NCBI GenBank assembly: GCA_002373325.1
Contig: DFKI01000133.1
Span: forward strand, 1 to 8,729
Source: Treponema sp. UBA3649
GTDB lineage: Bacteria; Spirochaetota; Spirochaetia; Treponematales; Treponemataceae
Direction: 5' to 3'
Length of the DNA: 8,729 bases
The translations under genes and the position numbers were made by a program. The notes under the pieces are model-generated. The model made no database searches. It saw only the letters and a program-made list of their open reading frames with translations, and had not been told where the DNA came from. Positions 1-5,709 of this stretch are shown one piece after another (position 1 is the first letter of the stretch; the number at the start of each line of letters is the position of its first letter).

Positions 1-44
1 CTGGATGAGTGTCATTATCGGGCTGGATGAGTGTCATTATCGGG
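1..44. repeat. 22-bp perfect tandem duplication
   Basis: Positions 1-22 and 23-44 are identical and begin CTGGATGAGTGTCATT. The second copy runs directly into the first hairpin arm of the 67-bp element at 33-99, so the duplicated unit contains the terminal part (GTCATTATCGGG) of that element. The array may continue left of the window edge. Confidence 0.9.
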
Positions 45-99
45 CGTGACCCGATAATCTCTATAGAAAAGGGATTGCCGGATCAAGTCCGGCAATGAC
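33..99 (-). repeat. 67-bp two-hairpin dispersed element, copy A
   Basis: Two perfect 9-bp inverted repeats sit side by side. ATTATCGGG (36-44) pairs with CCCGATAAT (50-58) across a 5-nt loop. ATTGCCGGA (74-82) pairs with TCCGGCAAT (88-96) across TCAAG. The pair is bounded by GTCATT (33-38) and AATGAC (94-99). The 15-nt spacer (59-73), read as its reverse complement, resembles the spacer of the element at 1761-1827 (both start CCCTTT and end AGAG), so this copy is assigned the opposite orientation. It resembles REP/BIME-type intergenic palindromes. It lies just downstream of the minus-strand NFACT gene and could act as a 3' mRNA structure, although no T tract follows the stems. Confidence 0.75.
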
Positions 100-162
100 A
101 CATCAAGTCCGACATGGCACATCCAACCCGGCAGTGACAAGTCCAACCCGACAATGACACAT
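84..162. repeat. Four degenerate ~20-bp tandem units derived from a hairpin arm
   Basis: Four successive units lie at 84-103, 104-122, 123-142 and 143-162. They share the pattern C(A/C)A(A/G)(T/C)CCG(G/A)CA(A/G)TGACA. The first unit is the loop plus right arm of the second hairpin of the element at 33-99, so the array looks like local amplification of one arm followed by drift. Confidence 0.7.
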
Positions 163-169
163 AACTTCT

Positions 170-239
170 CACCTTTCAATTTTCACCTTTCACCTTTCAC
201 CTTTCAATTTTCAATTTTCAATTCTCAATTCTCAACTCA
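170..239. repeat. Heptanucleotide repeat array, 10 units
   Basis: Ten contiguous 7-mers can be read: CACCTTT, CAATTTT, CACCTTT three times, CAATTTT twice, CAATTCT twice and CAACTCA. On the minus strand the units are AATTGAA/AATTGAG and AGGTGAA types, and nearly every unit carries TGA. The array overlaps the last codons and the stop (218-220) of the NFACT gene. Because 7 is not a multiple of 3, successive units put TGA in all three frames, so the gene is closed whatever the copy number. Confidence 0.9.
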
Positions 240-1684
240 TCCAGCCGCCGGAGTTTTTCCTGGTCCAGTTTTATGAAGAGATTTTTTTCCTGGGTCGGAA
301 GCACAAGACCCTTGGGACCGTTTTTCGCGCGTCGCAGATATTTTACCTCGGTGTAGTACAAATCTGCCTGGGCGTTCTGCCTTGCCTTTGAGTGGTAGAC
401 CGCAAGATTTCCCGCGTAAAGTAGAATTTCCAAAGGAACCGTCTTTCCCTTTTTCGCCTTGATGAAAACATATCCTCCGGCATAGTCCCTCGTGTGGAGC
501 CACATGTCCTGCCCCCGAACCGTGTGCCGCAAAAGCTCATCGTTCTCAGCTGCGGTACGTCCCACGATGATTGTCCAGCCGTCCACCTCGAAGTGAAGTC
601 CCGCGTGTGCTTTCTCGGTCTTTTGTTTTGGGGTGGAATCGTGACGCAGCATCTGCTCCATCCTGATGACATTTTTTTCTTTCAGGATTGCCTCATACTC
701 AGCCTCAAGTGCCGAAAGATTTTTTTCCGAAATCTCAATGTCATGCAGAAGGCTCTCCATTCCAGACTGTGCTTTTTTATACTGCTCGTAATAGGCGGTC
801 GCATTTTCCTGGGCAGACTTTCCGCTCTCCATTTTGATTCTGACCTTCTTTCCGCTCTCGTAGTCCTCACATTCAAGGAAAGAGCCTCCGTCGTAATCGG
901 AAGCAAATGCCAAAATCAGGTCTCCCGTGTGTCTTAGTGAGTCCGCGTTCTCGAACTGATTTTTTTTCGCACGCAATCTGTCCAATGCTCCCTGCATTTT
1001 TGAATGACGGACGTTGTACCATTTTTCCGCCTGAAGCAAAAGTGAGTCGCGGGAAAGAGACGATGCCTGCTCAGAATAAAACGCGTCGATTTTTTTGTTG
1101 AACGGAAGAGAGTCAAAATCTGATCCCGGATGTTTTTCATTCCACAGATTCTTGAGCTCGTCTGTGAAAGTCCTTACCGGAAATTTCTCAAGGGCAAGTC
1201 TCTTCTCTTCCTCACCCACGATTTTTTCATCCAGGGAAAAAGTCGCTCCGCTCACCTCGTTTTTTTTAGGACGGCGGAACATGCAGTCAAGAATCGTTCC
1301 GTTCTCGTCGGTCACAATTACGTTCGCGGCACCCGACCACAATCTTATGTAGATGAAAAATCTCTCCTGCCATGTGGACACGTCCATTTTCACGATGCGG
1401 TCCAAACCAATCTGCTCGCAGGAATTGATTCTCATGCCCTGAACCCTGGAGCGGAGGAACTCATGGAAACGGAGCGGCTTGGAATTTTTCGGAACCTTTG
1501 AGTCCGTGCTGCTGATTCTGCAAACTCCTGCCCCGGTACAGATGACGATGTTTGAAAGGGAGCCACCCTTCACGGTGCGGAAAGAAATCATGTCGTAGGT
1601 GGGCTGCACGATTTCCTGAATGAAAGAGCCAGGCAAATCCAGCTCCTCAAGGACAAGGTTGAGTTCATTGCAATTAAGGGACAT
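218..1684 (-). CDS. NFACT-family protein (RqcH/FbpA-like), short form
   Basis: The protein has 488 residues and belongs to the NFACT family (RqcH, Rqc2/NEMF). These proteins bind stalled large ribosomal subunits carrying peptidyl-tRNA and, in bacteria, add C-terminal alanine tails that mark truncated peptides for degradation. Older names call them fibronectin-binding proteins. Visible parts are NFACT-N (about 1-165) with the D95-R96 pair in GLDRIV, which matches the Asp-Arg needed for tailing; a coiled-coil middle (about 205-345) with the typical NA-x-x-YYEQYKKA motif near 294-305; and NFACT-R (about 355-475) with GR-x-AAENDELL and DMWLH at 393-397. B. subtilis RqcH is about 570 residues. The helix-hairpin-helix segment expected after NFACT-N is not recognisable, which accounts for the missing length. 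The start at 1684 is chosen because GGAGG (1689-1693) lies 4 nt upstream. The ATG at 1765 lies inside a repeat element. The C-terminus is encoded by a heptamer array. Confidence 0.9.
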   Translation of the reverse strand: MSLNCNELNLVLEELDLPGSFIQEIVQPTYDMISFRTVKGGSLSNIVICTGAGVCRISSTDSKVPKNSKPLRFHEFLRSRVQGMRINSCEQIGLDRIVKMDVSTWQERFFIYIRLWSGAANVIVTDENGTILDCMFRRPKKNEVSGATFSLDEKIVGEEEKRLALEKFPVRTFTDELKNLWNEKHPGSDFDSLPFNKKIDAFYSEQASSLSRDSLLLQAEKWYNVRHSKMQGALDRLRAKKNQFENADSLRHTGDLILAFASDYDGGSFLECEDYESGKKVRIKMESGKSAQENATAYYEQYKKAQSGMESLLHDIEISEKNLSALEAEYEAILKEKNVIRMEQMLRHDSTPKQKTEKAHAGLHFEVDGWTIIVGRTAAENDELLRHTVRGQDMWLHTRDYAGGYVFIKAKKGKTVPLEILLYAGNLAVYHSKARQNAQADLYYTEVKYLRRAKNGPKGLVLPTQEKNLFIKLDQEKLRRLDELRIEN

Positions 1685-1760
1685 TTTTCCTCCGGTAATA
1701 TATTCTACAAATGGAATATCCACAAGTTGAATGCACTTGGAATTTGTTTGTTCGGACAAT

Positions 1761-1827
1761 GTCATTCCCGCGCTCCGACGCGGGAATCCCTTTGGTCAGA
1801 GATTGCCGTGTCAAGCACGGCAATGAC
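1761..1827 (+). repeat. 67-bp two-hairpin dispersed element, copy B
   Basis: ATTCCCGCG (1764-1772) pairs with CGCGGGAAT (1779-1787) across 6 nt. ATTGCCGTG (1802-1810) pairs with CACGGCAAT (1816-1824) across TCAAG. The outer ends are GTCATT and AATGAC. The total length is 67 bp, as in the copy at 33-99, and the orientation is inverted relative to it. It lies 8 bp beyond the stop of the 1836-3152 gene (minus strand) and upstream of the NFACT gene, so it may terminate or stabilise the upstream message. No T tract is present. Confidence 0.8.
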
Positions 1828-1835
1828 ATCAGGAA

Positions 1836-3152
1836 TTATTTGTGAATCACGCTCTGGATTTCGGAAAGTTTCTGCTCAACCGCGTAGGTAGTCTGTGCCT
1901 GATTCTCAAGACGCTGGGCAAGCATTTTGCTCAAGAAGATTCCATAGTGCGGGTTTTTCCTGATGAGAGAAAGGAAAGCCGTCTTAGGAACCTTAATCAG
2001 CTTGCAGTTCGATCCCACGGCTCTTACCGTCGCAGTTCTCCTGTCATTCAAAAGGAAGGCCATCTCACCTATGAACATGTCGTTCGGAGTAAGAAGCGTC
2101 GTGTATTTTTTGTTCACGTAAACCGCAAACTGCCCCGAGACAATGAAGTAAAGGTCGTTGCTCATCTCGTCCTGCCGGCACACAACCTCCTTGTCCGCGT
2201 ACTCAATGGCATCGAATGGCTTCATGATTCCCGGAACCGAGTTTGAGGTGTTCACGCTGTTCGCTATGGAGAACGTCACCTGGTTTCCCTTCTCGTTGTA
2301 TGCTAGTTTTTTCACGAACTGCTTGCTCAAGGAAATTCCGCGTCCGTGCATCTCGGAGTCCCCGGATTTTTTCTCAAGCATCTTCCGCCAGTCAAATCCG
2401 TCGCCGTCATCCTCAATTCTGAAAGCAGAGACATTTTTTCTGATTGCATAGGAAATCCTGATTTTTCTGTCCCTGTATTTGGGATCCTCAGACCTCTGTT
2501 TCAAAAGAGACATCATGTCCCCCCCGTTCATAAGCCAGTCCGTTTTTTCCTTGTAAGAGATGTTCAGGTTTCCGTGCTCCACAGCGTTTGTCAGAAGCTC
2601 CATCAAAGTCATCTGAAGGCAGTCCCGGTCATCGAGCGAAATTCTGTTCGTGGTGAAAAGATAGCTCACGAGAAAGTTCGTGTAAAAGCGGATGTCCATT
2701 GGATCGTTTCCGCAGACAAAGCGTCCCTCCTCCTGACCTCCGATTATGTCCTGCATTCCGCGCGTAAAAAGAAATTTCTGGTTCTGATACAAAATCCTGA
2801 GCAGGCGACCAAAATGATCCTCGAAATCAGAGACCGTCATCACGGAAATGATGTTGGAATCCTTGAGCATCTCCATGTTGCGCACCGACTCCCTGTCCTT
2901 GCAAACAGCGATGATTCCGCCGTAATGGAGCCAGGCATCCGCATTGATTGACTCCAGAATCTGAGCGCAGTCTATGCCCTCGGAAGTGTAGTCGAGCACT
3001 TTTATTTCCGGCATCTCATAGTTTATGTAGCTGATGATTGAGTCGGTGTTTCCGAAAAAGGTAGTGCTGAAAAACATCGGAAAAAGAGAATTGGCTTTTT
3101 TTGCCGCCGAAATCACATTTTTATTGCTTGACGCAACCACTATTTTTTTCAT
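1836..3152 (-). CDS. Signalling protein: receiver-like, RsbW/SpoIIE-type HATPase and cyclic-nucleotide-binding domains
   Basis: The protein has 438 residues and no signal peptide or membrane segment, so it should be cytoplasmic. Residues 1-120 look like a receiver-type alpha/beta domain (KKIVVASSN, KVLDYTSEG), but the acidic pair after strand 1 is absent, so phosphorylation is doubtful. Residues 150-298 form a GHKL ATPase of the anti-sigma-kinase class: N-box ELLTNAVEHGN (185-195), G1 DDGDGFDW (248-255) and G2 HGRGISLS (269-276). Residues 312-415 form a CNB domain whose phosphate-binding cassette keeps G362-E363 and R371/R372-TAT, so cyclic nucleotide binding is plausible. No PP2C phosphatase or DNA-binding domain is visible. 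The likely role is a nucleotide-responsive regulator of an unknown partner, perhaps a Ser/Thr kinase of an anti-sigma-antagonist. GGAG at 3161-3164, 8 nt upstream, supports the start. It follows the MBL gene on the same strand after 119 bp without clear signals. Confidence 0.85.
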   Translation of the reverse strand: MKKIVVASSNKNVISAAKKANSLFPMFFSTTFFGNTDSIISYINYEMPEIKVLDYTSEGIDCAQILESINADAWLHYGGIIAVCKDRESVRNMEMLKDSNIISVMTVSDFEDHFGRLLRILYQNQKFLFTRGMQDIIGGQEEGRFVCGNDPMDIRFYTNFLVSYLFTTNRISLDDRDCLQMTLMELLTNAVEHGNLNISYKEKTDWLMNGGDMMSLLKQRSEDPKYRDRKIRISYAIRKNVSAFRIEDDGDGFDWRKMLEKKSGDSEMHGRGISLSKQFVKKLAYNEKGNQVTFSIANSVNTSNSVPGIMKPFDAIEYADKEVVCRQDEMSNDLYFIVSGQFAVYVNKKYTTLLTPNDMFIGEMAFLLNDRRTATVRAVGSNCKLIKVPKTAFLSLIRKNPHYGIFLSKMLAQRLENQAQTTYAVEQKLSEIQSVIHK

Positions 3153-3271
3153 GGTCTGAACTCCAGGATTTCAATCTAGGGGATGGACGCTCCCCCGTTC
3201 ATTATCGGCATGAGTTCGCCTTGAAAACACCAAATTCTTCACGTCCGACATTCCGAGACTGCAATCCGTCC

Positions 3272-3865
3272 CTAGCTGCGGTTCTGGAATTTTTTATTCT
3301 CCGTGATGTCAATGTTGTAGTAACGCTCAGTCGCAACCGTTGTAGGAGGTCCGTGTCCCGGCATCACCACAAGCTCGTCGTTCTGCGAGAAGATTTTTTT
3401 CTCTATGTTCGAGCAGAGCATCCTCTTGAAATAAGTTCCTGAAGTCTCACCGACAACCCCCGCAGTCAGGGAATCCCCGGTAAAAAGCACGTTGCCGATT
3501 TTAAAGCACATGCTGTCAGCCGAGCGACCCGTGATGGAAAAATAATCCACCTCAAGACCAGCGATGGAAAGCTTTCCGTCACCGCGAATCAGATTCGTCT
3601 TCAGCGTGTTGATTTCATACTCCGCCGCATAAATCTGTGGTGAGTAAATCTTCATCAAAGTGGAAAGTCCCCTGAGCGCAATCTCGTTGTTCCTCGTTAT
3701 GAGAACAGCCGTAAGTTTGTATCCCCCGTCCTCAATCTGCTCCACAAGCTGATTCGAAACTTTTCCGGGATCAATCACAATCGCCTCCATGACGGAAGGA
3801 TCGTCGTTCACAACAAGATATGAATTCGTGAATTCCTCAAGGCTCAGATGGAAATAAATTTTCAC
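3272..3865 (-). CDS. Metallo-beta-lactamase-fold protein with a degenerate metal site (probable pseudoenzyme)
   Basis: The protein has 197 residues, the size and layout of glyoxalase II-like hydrolases: NSYLVV (14-19), EAIVIDPG (27-34), VLFTGDSL (126-133) and MPGHGPPT (168-175). The zinc motif HxHxDH that should follow LIT is R58-N-N-E-I-A63, and the next histidine is R114 (ITGRSADSMCF, normally GHTPGS). Only D131 and H171 remain as ligand-position residues. The whole protein has just two histidines (H6, H171), so a normal two-metal site cannot form. The fold is otherwise intact, with no frameshift or stop, which argues for a retained non-catalytic role such as ligand binding or a protein partner. 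The start is GTG, overlapping the pentapeptide gene's TGA as GTGA, with GGGGAGGGG at 3869-3877 just upstream. Translational coupling is likely. Confidence 0.85.
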   Translation of the reverse strand: MKIYFHLSLEEFTNSYLVVNDDPSVMEAIVIDPGKVSNQLVEQIEDGGYKLTAVLITRNNEIALRGLSTLMKIYSPQIYAAEYEINTLKTNLIRGDGKLSIAGLEVDYFSITGRSADSMCFKIGNVLFTGDSLTAGVVGETSGTYFKRMLCSNIEKKIFSQNDELVVMPGHGPPTTVATERYYNIDITENKKFQNRS

Positions 3866-4533
3866 TGTCCCCTCCCCAAAGTCCTTGCGCTGCCGAGCTC
3901 ACCCATCATGCCTCCCTTTGAGCGGTCCATGAGTGCTTCCCTTGTGTTTGAAAGTTTTAGCGAAACGCCTTCCATTGCTGACTCATAAAAAGCCGTCTTC
4001 TTCAGATTGCAGTTGCTCATCGACGTGTTGATTAAAATGGCCTTGATGAAACGGCTGTTGTAAAGGTCACTGTCATCAAAGCTAGACTGGTACGCGGTGA
4101 TTCCGTTGAAATTGTTGTGAATCAAATCGCTGCCCGTAAAAATCGTGTGGACGAGCTTCACGCCGGAAAAAGACGAGAACTGAATGTTGCTTTTAAGGAA
4201 AGTGCACTCGGTGATTGTGGAGAAATCGAACATGCACATGCGGCACCTCAGCTCACTTGAATGAATCGCGTTGAAAGTGCAGTGCTGGAAATTGCACCCG
4301 TAGAATTTTTTCCCGGACAGGTCCATGTCCTCAAGGTTGATTCCCTCCATATTGAGCCCCACAATCTTTTCGTGCGAGAGAATATAATTTTTCAGGGCCT
4401 CCACCGTCTCGTCAGGATTTGGACTGTGCTTGAGACAAAACCCGCAGGATTCCATCAAATCACCCGTGGCATCGAACTGTGAGACCGCCGAGGCCTTGCA
4501 TCCCGGATACTGGCATTTTTGAAACAAAAACAT
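3862..4533 (-). CDS. Pentapeptide-repeat protein with an N-terminal Cys cluster
   Basis: The protein has 223 residues. The first 40 hold C7-x4-C12 and C30-x2-C33-x2-H36, a spacing that suggests a small zinc-binding knuckle. From about residue 65 to 195 the chain runs in five-residue steps with a central Leu/Phe (INLED, MDLSG, KKFYG, CNFQH, CTFNA and, later, SDLIH, NNFNG, SSFDD, SDLYN), the hallmark of a right-handed quadrilateral beta-helix. About 26 quintets can be read. There is no signal peptide or membrane segment. Pentapeptide proteins have varied roles, including gyrase protection by DNA mimicry and scaffolding. The poor acidity and the zinc-like head do not point to gyrase protection, so the function is unassigned. 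It is the first gene of the minus-strand set and overlaps the MBL gene by 4 bp. No good Shine-Dalgarno precedes the ATG at 4533. Confidence 0.85.
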   Translation of the reverse strand: MFLFQKCQYPGCKASAVSQFDATGDLMESCGFCLKHSPNPDETVEALKNYILSHEKIVGLNMEGINLEDMDLSGKKFYGCNFQHCTFNAIHSSELRCRMCMFDFSTITECTFLKSNIQFSSFSGVKLVHTIFTGSDLIHNNFNGITAYQSSFDDSDLYNSRFIKAILINTSMSNCNLKKTAFYESAMEGVSLKLSNTREALMDRSKGGMMGELGSARTLGRGQ

Positions 4534-4568
4534 ATTTATACTTTACGCTATTGAAAACATTTAGTCAA
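4534..4568 (-). promoter_or_regulatory. Minus-strand promoter for the pentapeptide/MBL genes
   Basis: On the minus strand, TTGACT (4568-4563) and TAAAGT (4545-4540) are spaced by 17 bp. The predicted transcription start falls about 7 nt on, at the A of the ATG (4533). A TATAAA also directly follows (4540-4535), but no suitable -35 is seen for it. Confidence 0.5.
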
Positions 4569-4579
4569 ATAGGTACAAT
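4551..4579 (+). promoter_or_regulatory. Plus-strand promoter for the zinc-protein/murI operon
   Basis: TTGAAA (4551-4556) and TACAAT (4574-4579) are 17 bp apart, close to the sigma-70-type consensus. The expected start site lies at about 4586, which is the A of the first ATG, so the message may be leaderless. The -35 box lies inside the spacer of the divergent minus-strand promoter. An imperfect dyad, CTATTGA (4548-4554) with TCAAATAG (4565-4572), covers both -35 boxes. Confidence 0.6.
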
Positions 4580-4585
4580 GGAAAT

Positions 4586-4867
4586 ATGTGCTGGAAATGC
4601 GGAAAAAATATTGAAACGGAAATCATAGTACGAAGCTCGGAATGTCCCTTCTGCCACAAGGACCTTCACTCATGCAAAAACTGCTCTTTTTACGAGCCGG
4701 GAAGCCACTACGACTGCCACGAGACAGTTCAGGACCCGGTAAGCGACAAGGAGAGAGCGAACTTCTGCGACAGTTTCAAAGTGAAGAGGGTATGGAGCGG
4801 CGCAGGAGCCAAAGCGGACGAGAAAATCAAAAATGCAAAATCTGCTTTTGACGCTCTTTTTTCGTGA
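4586..4867 (+). CDS. Small eight-cysteine zinc-ribbon-like protein
   Basis: The protein has 93 residues. Cysteines occur as C2-x2-C5, C20-x2-C23, C30-x2-C33, then C44 and C61, with H24, H28, H41 and H45 available. This suggests two structural zinc sites. Motifs such as CPFCHKDLHSCKNCSFYEPG and DKERANFCDSF resemble a family of short bacterial hypothetical proteins with the pattern LHxCxNCxxYxPG...DxExANFC. No function is established to my knowledge. The last 25 residues are a Lys/Ala-rich helix. It is cytoplasmic, since there is no signal peptide. It opens the plus-strand operon, with murI starting 9 bp after its stop. No clear Shine-Dalgarno is present, and the promoter position suggests a leaderless start. 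Confidence 0.75.
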   Translation: MCWKCGKNIETEIIVRSSECPFCHKDLHSCKNCSFYEPGSHYDCHETVQDPVSDKERANFCDSFKVKRVWSGAGAKADEKIKNAKSAFDALFS

Positions 4868-4876
4868 GGCATCCCG

Positions 4877-5704
4877 ATGAAAGATTTCATTGACTTCGCA
4901 TTCCTTGACAGCGGGACAGGAGGCATTCCCTACATGCTCTCTCTCAAGTCCAAAAAAAATGACGCCCGCTGCGTTTACCTTGGAGACACAGCTCATTTTC
5001 CATACGGAGAAAAATCCCCGGAGGAAGTGGCACGTTGCGCATCGGAGGCAATCAGGCTGATTCAAAAAAAATGGAATCCCCGCGCGCTTGTGATAGCCTG
5101 CAACACGATTTCTGTAACTGCGCTTGAGACTCTCCGGAAAGAATTTCCAGCTCTCTCAATAATCGGGACGGTTCCTGCAATCCGGCTTGCATCCCGCGTC
5201 ACAAAAAACAAGAACATCGGTGTGCTCGCAACAAACGCCACGGTCAAAAACGGATACAACGCAAAGCTGATTTCAGACTTCGCATCTGACTGCCACATTT
5301 TCAGCAGAGGAGACCCCGAACTGATTTCTTTCATCGAGCATAAACTTTTTACCGCAAGCAAAGAAGAGAAAATGGAAGCCGTAAAACCCGCCGTGGATTT
5401 TTTTGCATCCCATGACTGCGACACAATAGTTTTAGGCTGCACTCACTTCACGCACATAGCCGATGAAATCAAAGAGGCCGCCGGAAAAAACGTGACGGTC
5501 GTGGACAGCAGGGACGGAGTTTCAAACCATGCCATCGACGTGGAATCCGGAAACACCGACGAGCGATGTGAAATCAAAAACCTTCCTCCTGACTGCGCAT
5601 TTTTCTGCACGGGTCTTGGCGGAAAGAGCGATGAAAAGGAATACGAGACACTCTGCAAAAGTTTCGGAATCCCATGGGGCGGAGTTTTGAAAAAAGAGGA
5701 ATAA
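4877..5704 (+). CDS. murI: Glutamate racemase
   Basis: The 275-residue protein interconverts L- and D-glutamate in the cytoplasm and so supplies D-Glu for the peptidoglycan stem peptide. Family motifs appear in order: LDSGTGG (10-16, with D11 and S12), YLGDTAHFPYG (34-44), ACNTISV (74-80) with catalytic C75, IGTVPAIR (96-103), GVLATNATVKNGY (115-127), and LGCTHF (186-191) with the second catalytic cysteine C188 followed by H190. The usual GCTHYP reads GCTHFT here, a mild departure. The length is normal for the family. GAGG (4866-4869), overlapping the previous stop, sits 7 nt before the ATG. The downstream lipoprotein gene starts 5 bp after the TAA. Being placed with a DUF368 gene points to a cell-wall operon. 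Confidence 0.95.
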   Translation: MKDFIDFAFLDSGTGGIPYMLSLKSKKNDARCVYLGDTAHFPYGEKSPEEVARCASEAIRLIQKKWNPRALVIACNTISVTALETLRKEFPALSIIGTVPAIRLASRVTKNKNIGVLATNATVKNGYNAKLISDFASDCHIFSRGDPELISFIEHKLFTASKEEKMEAVKPAVDFFASHDCDTIVLGCTHFTHIADEIKEAAGKNVTVVDSRDGVSNHAIDVESGNTDERCEIKNLPPDCAFFCTGLGGKSDEKEYETLCKSFGIPWGGVLKKEE

Positions 5705-5709
5705 ACGAG

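Noticed and set aside
1..239. CRISPR-like array at the left edge
   Set aside because: Units are contiguous without unique spacers, degenerate, and derived from hairpin elements and heptamers; no cas genes are present.
494..937. Plus-strand frames over the NFACT gene (also 1130-1501 and 2346-2951 over the next gene)
   Set aside because: They lie wholly opposite genes with clear conserved motifs and have no ribosome binding site or recognisable family.
960..1267. A8 runs in the coding strand of the NFACT gene (960-967 and 1260-1267) as phase-variation switches
   Set aside because: AAA-rich lysine codons are common throughout the window and both runs are in frame; there is no sign of selection for switching.
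1697..1725. Minus-strand TTGTGG-17-TATATT as a promoter for the NFACT gene
   Set aside because: The -35 match is weak, and the expected start site would fall inside the GGAGG, removing the ribosome binding site.
3179..3195. GGGGA/TCCCC hairpin in the gap between the MBL and CNB-HATPase genes
   Set aside because: The stem is only 5 bp with no T tract, too weak to call a terminator or regulatory element.
5674..5709. Upstream ATG start for the small lipoprotein
   Set aside because: It would overlap murI and put 12 polar residues ahead of the signal peptide. The ATG at 5710 has a suitable Shine-Dalgarno and a normal lipoprotein N-terminus.
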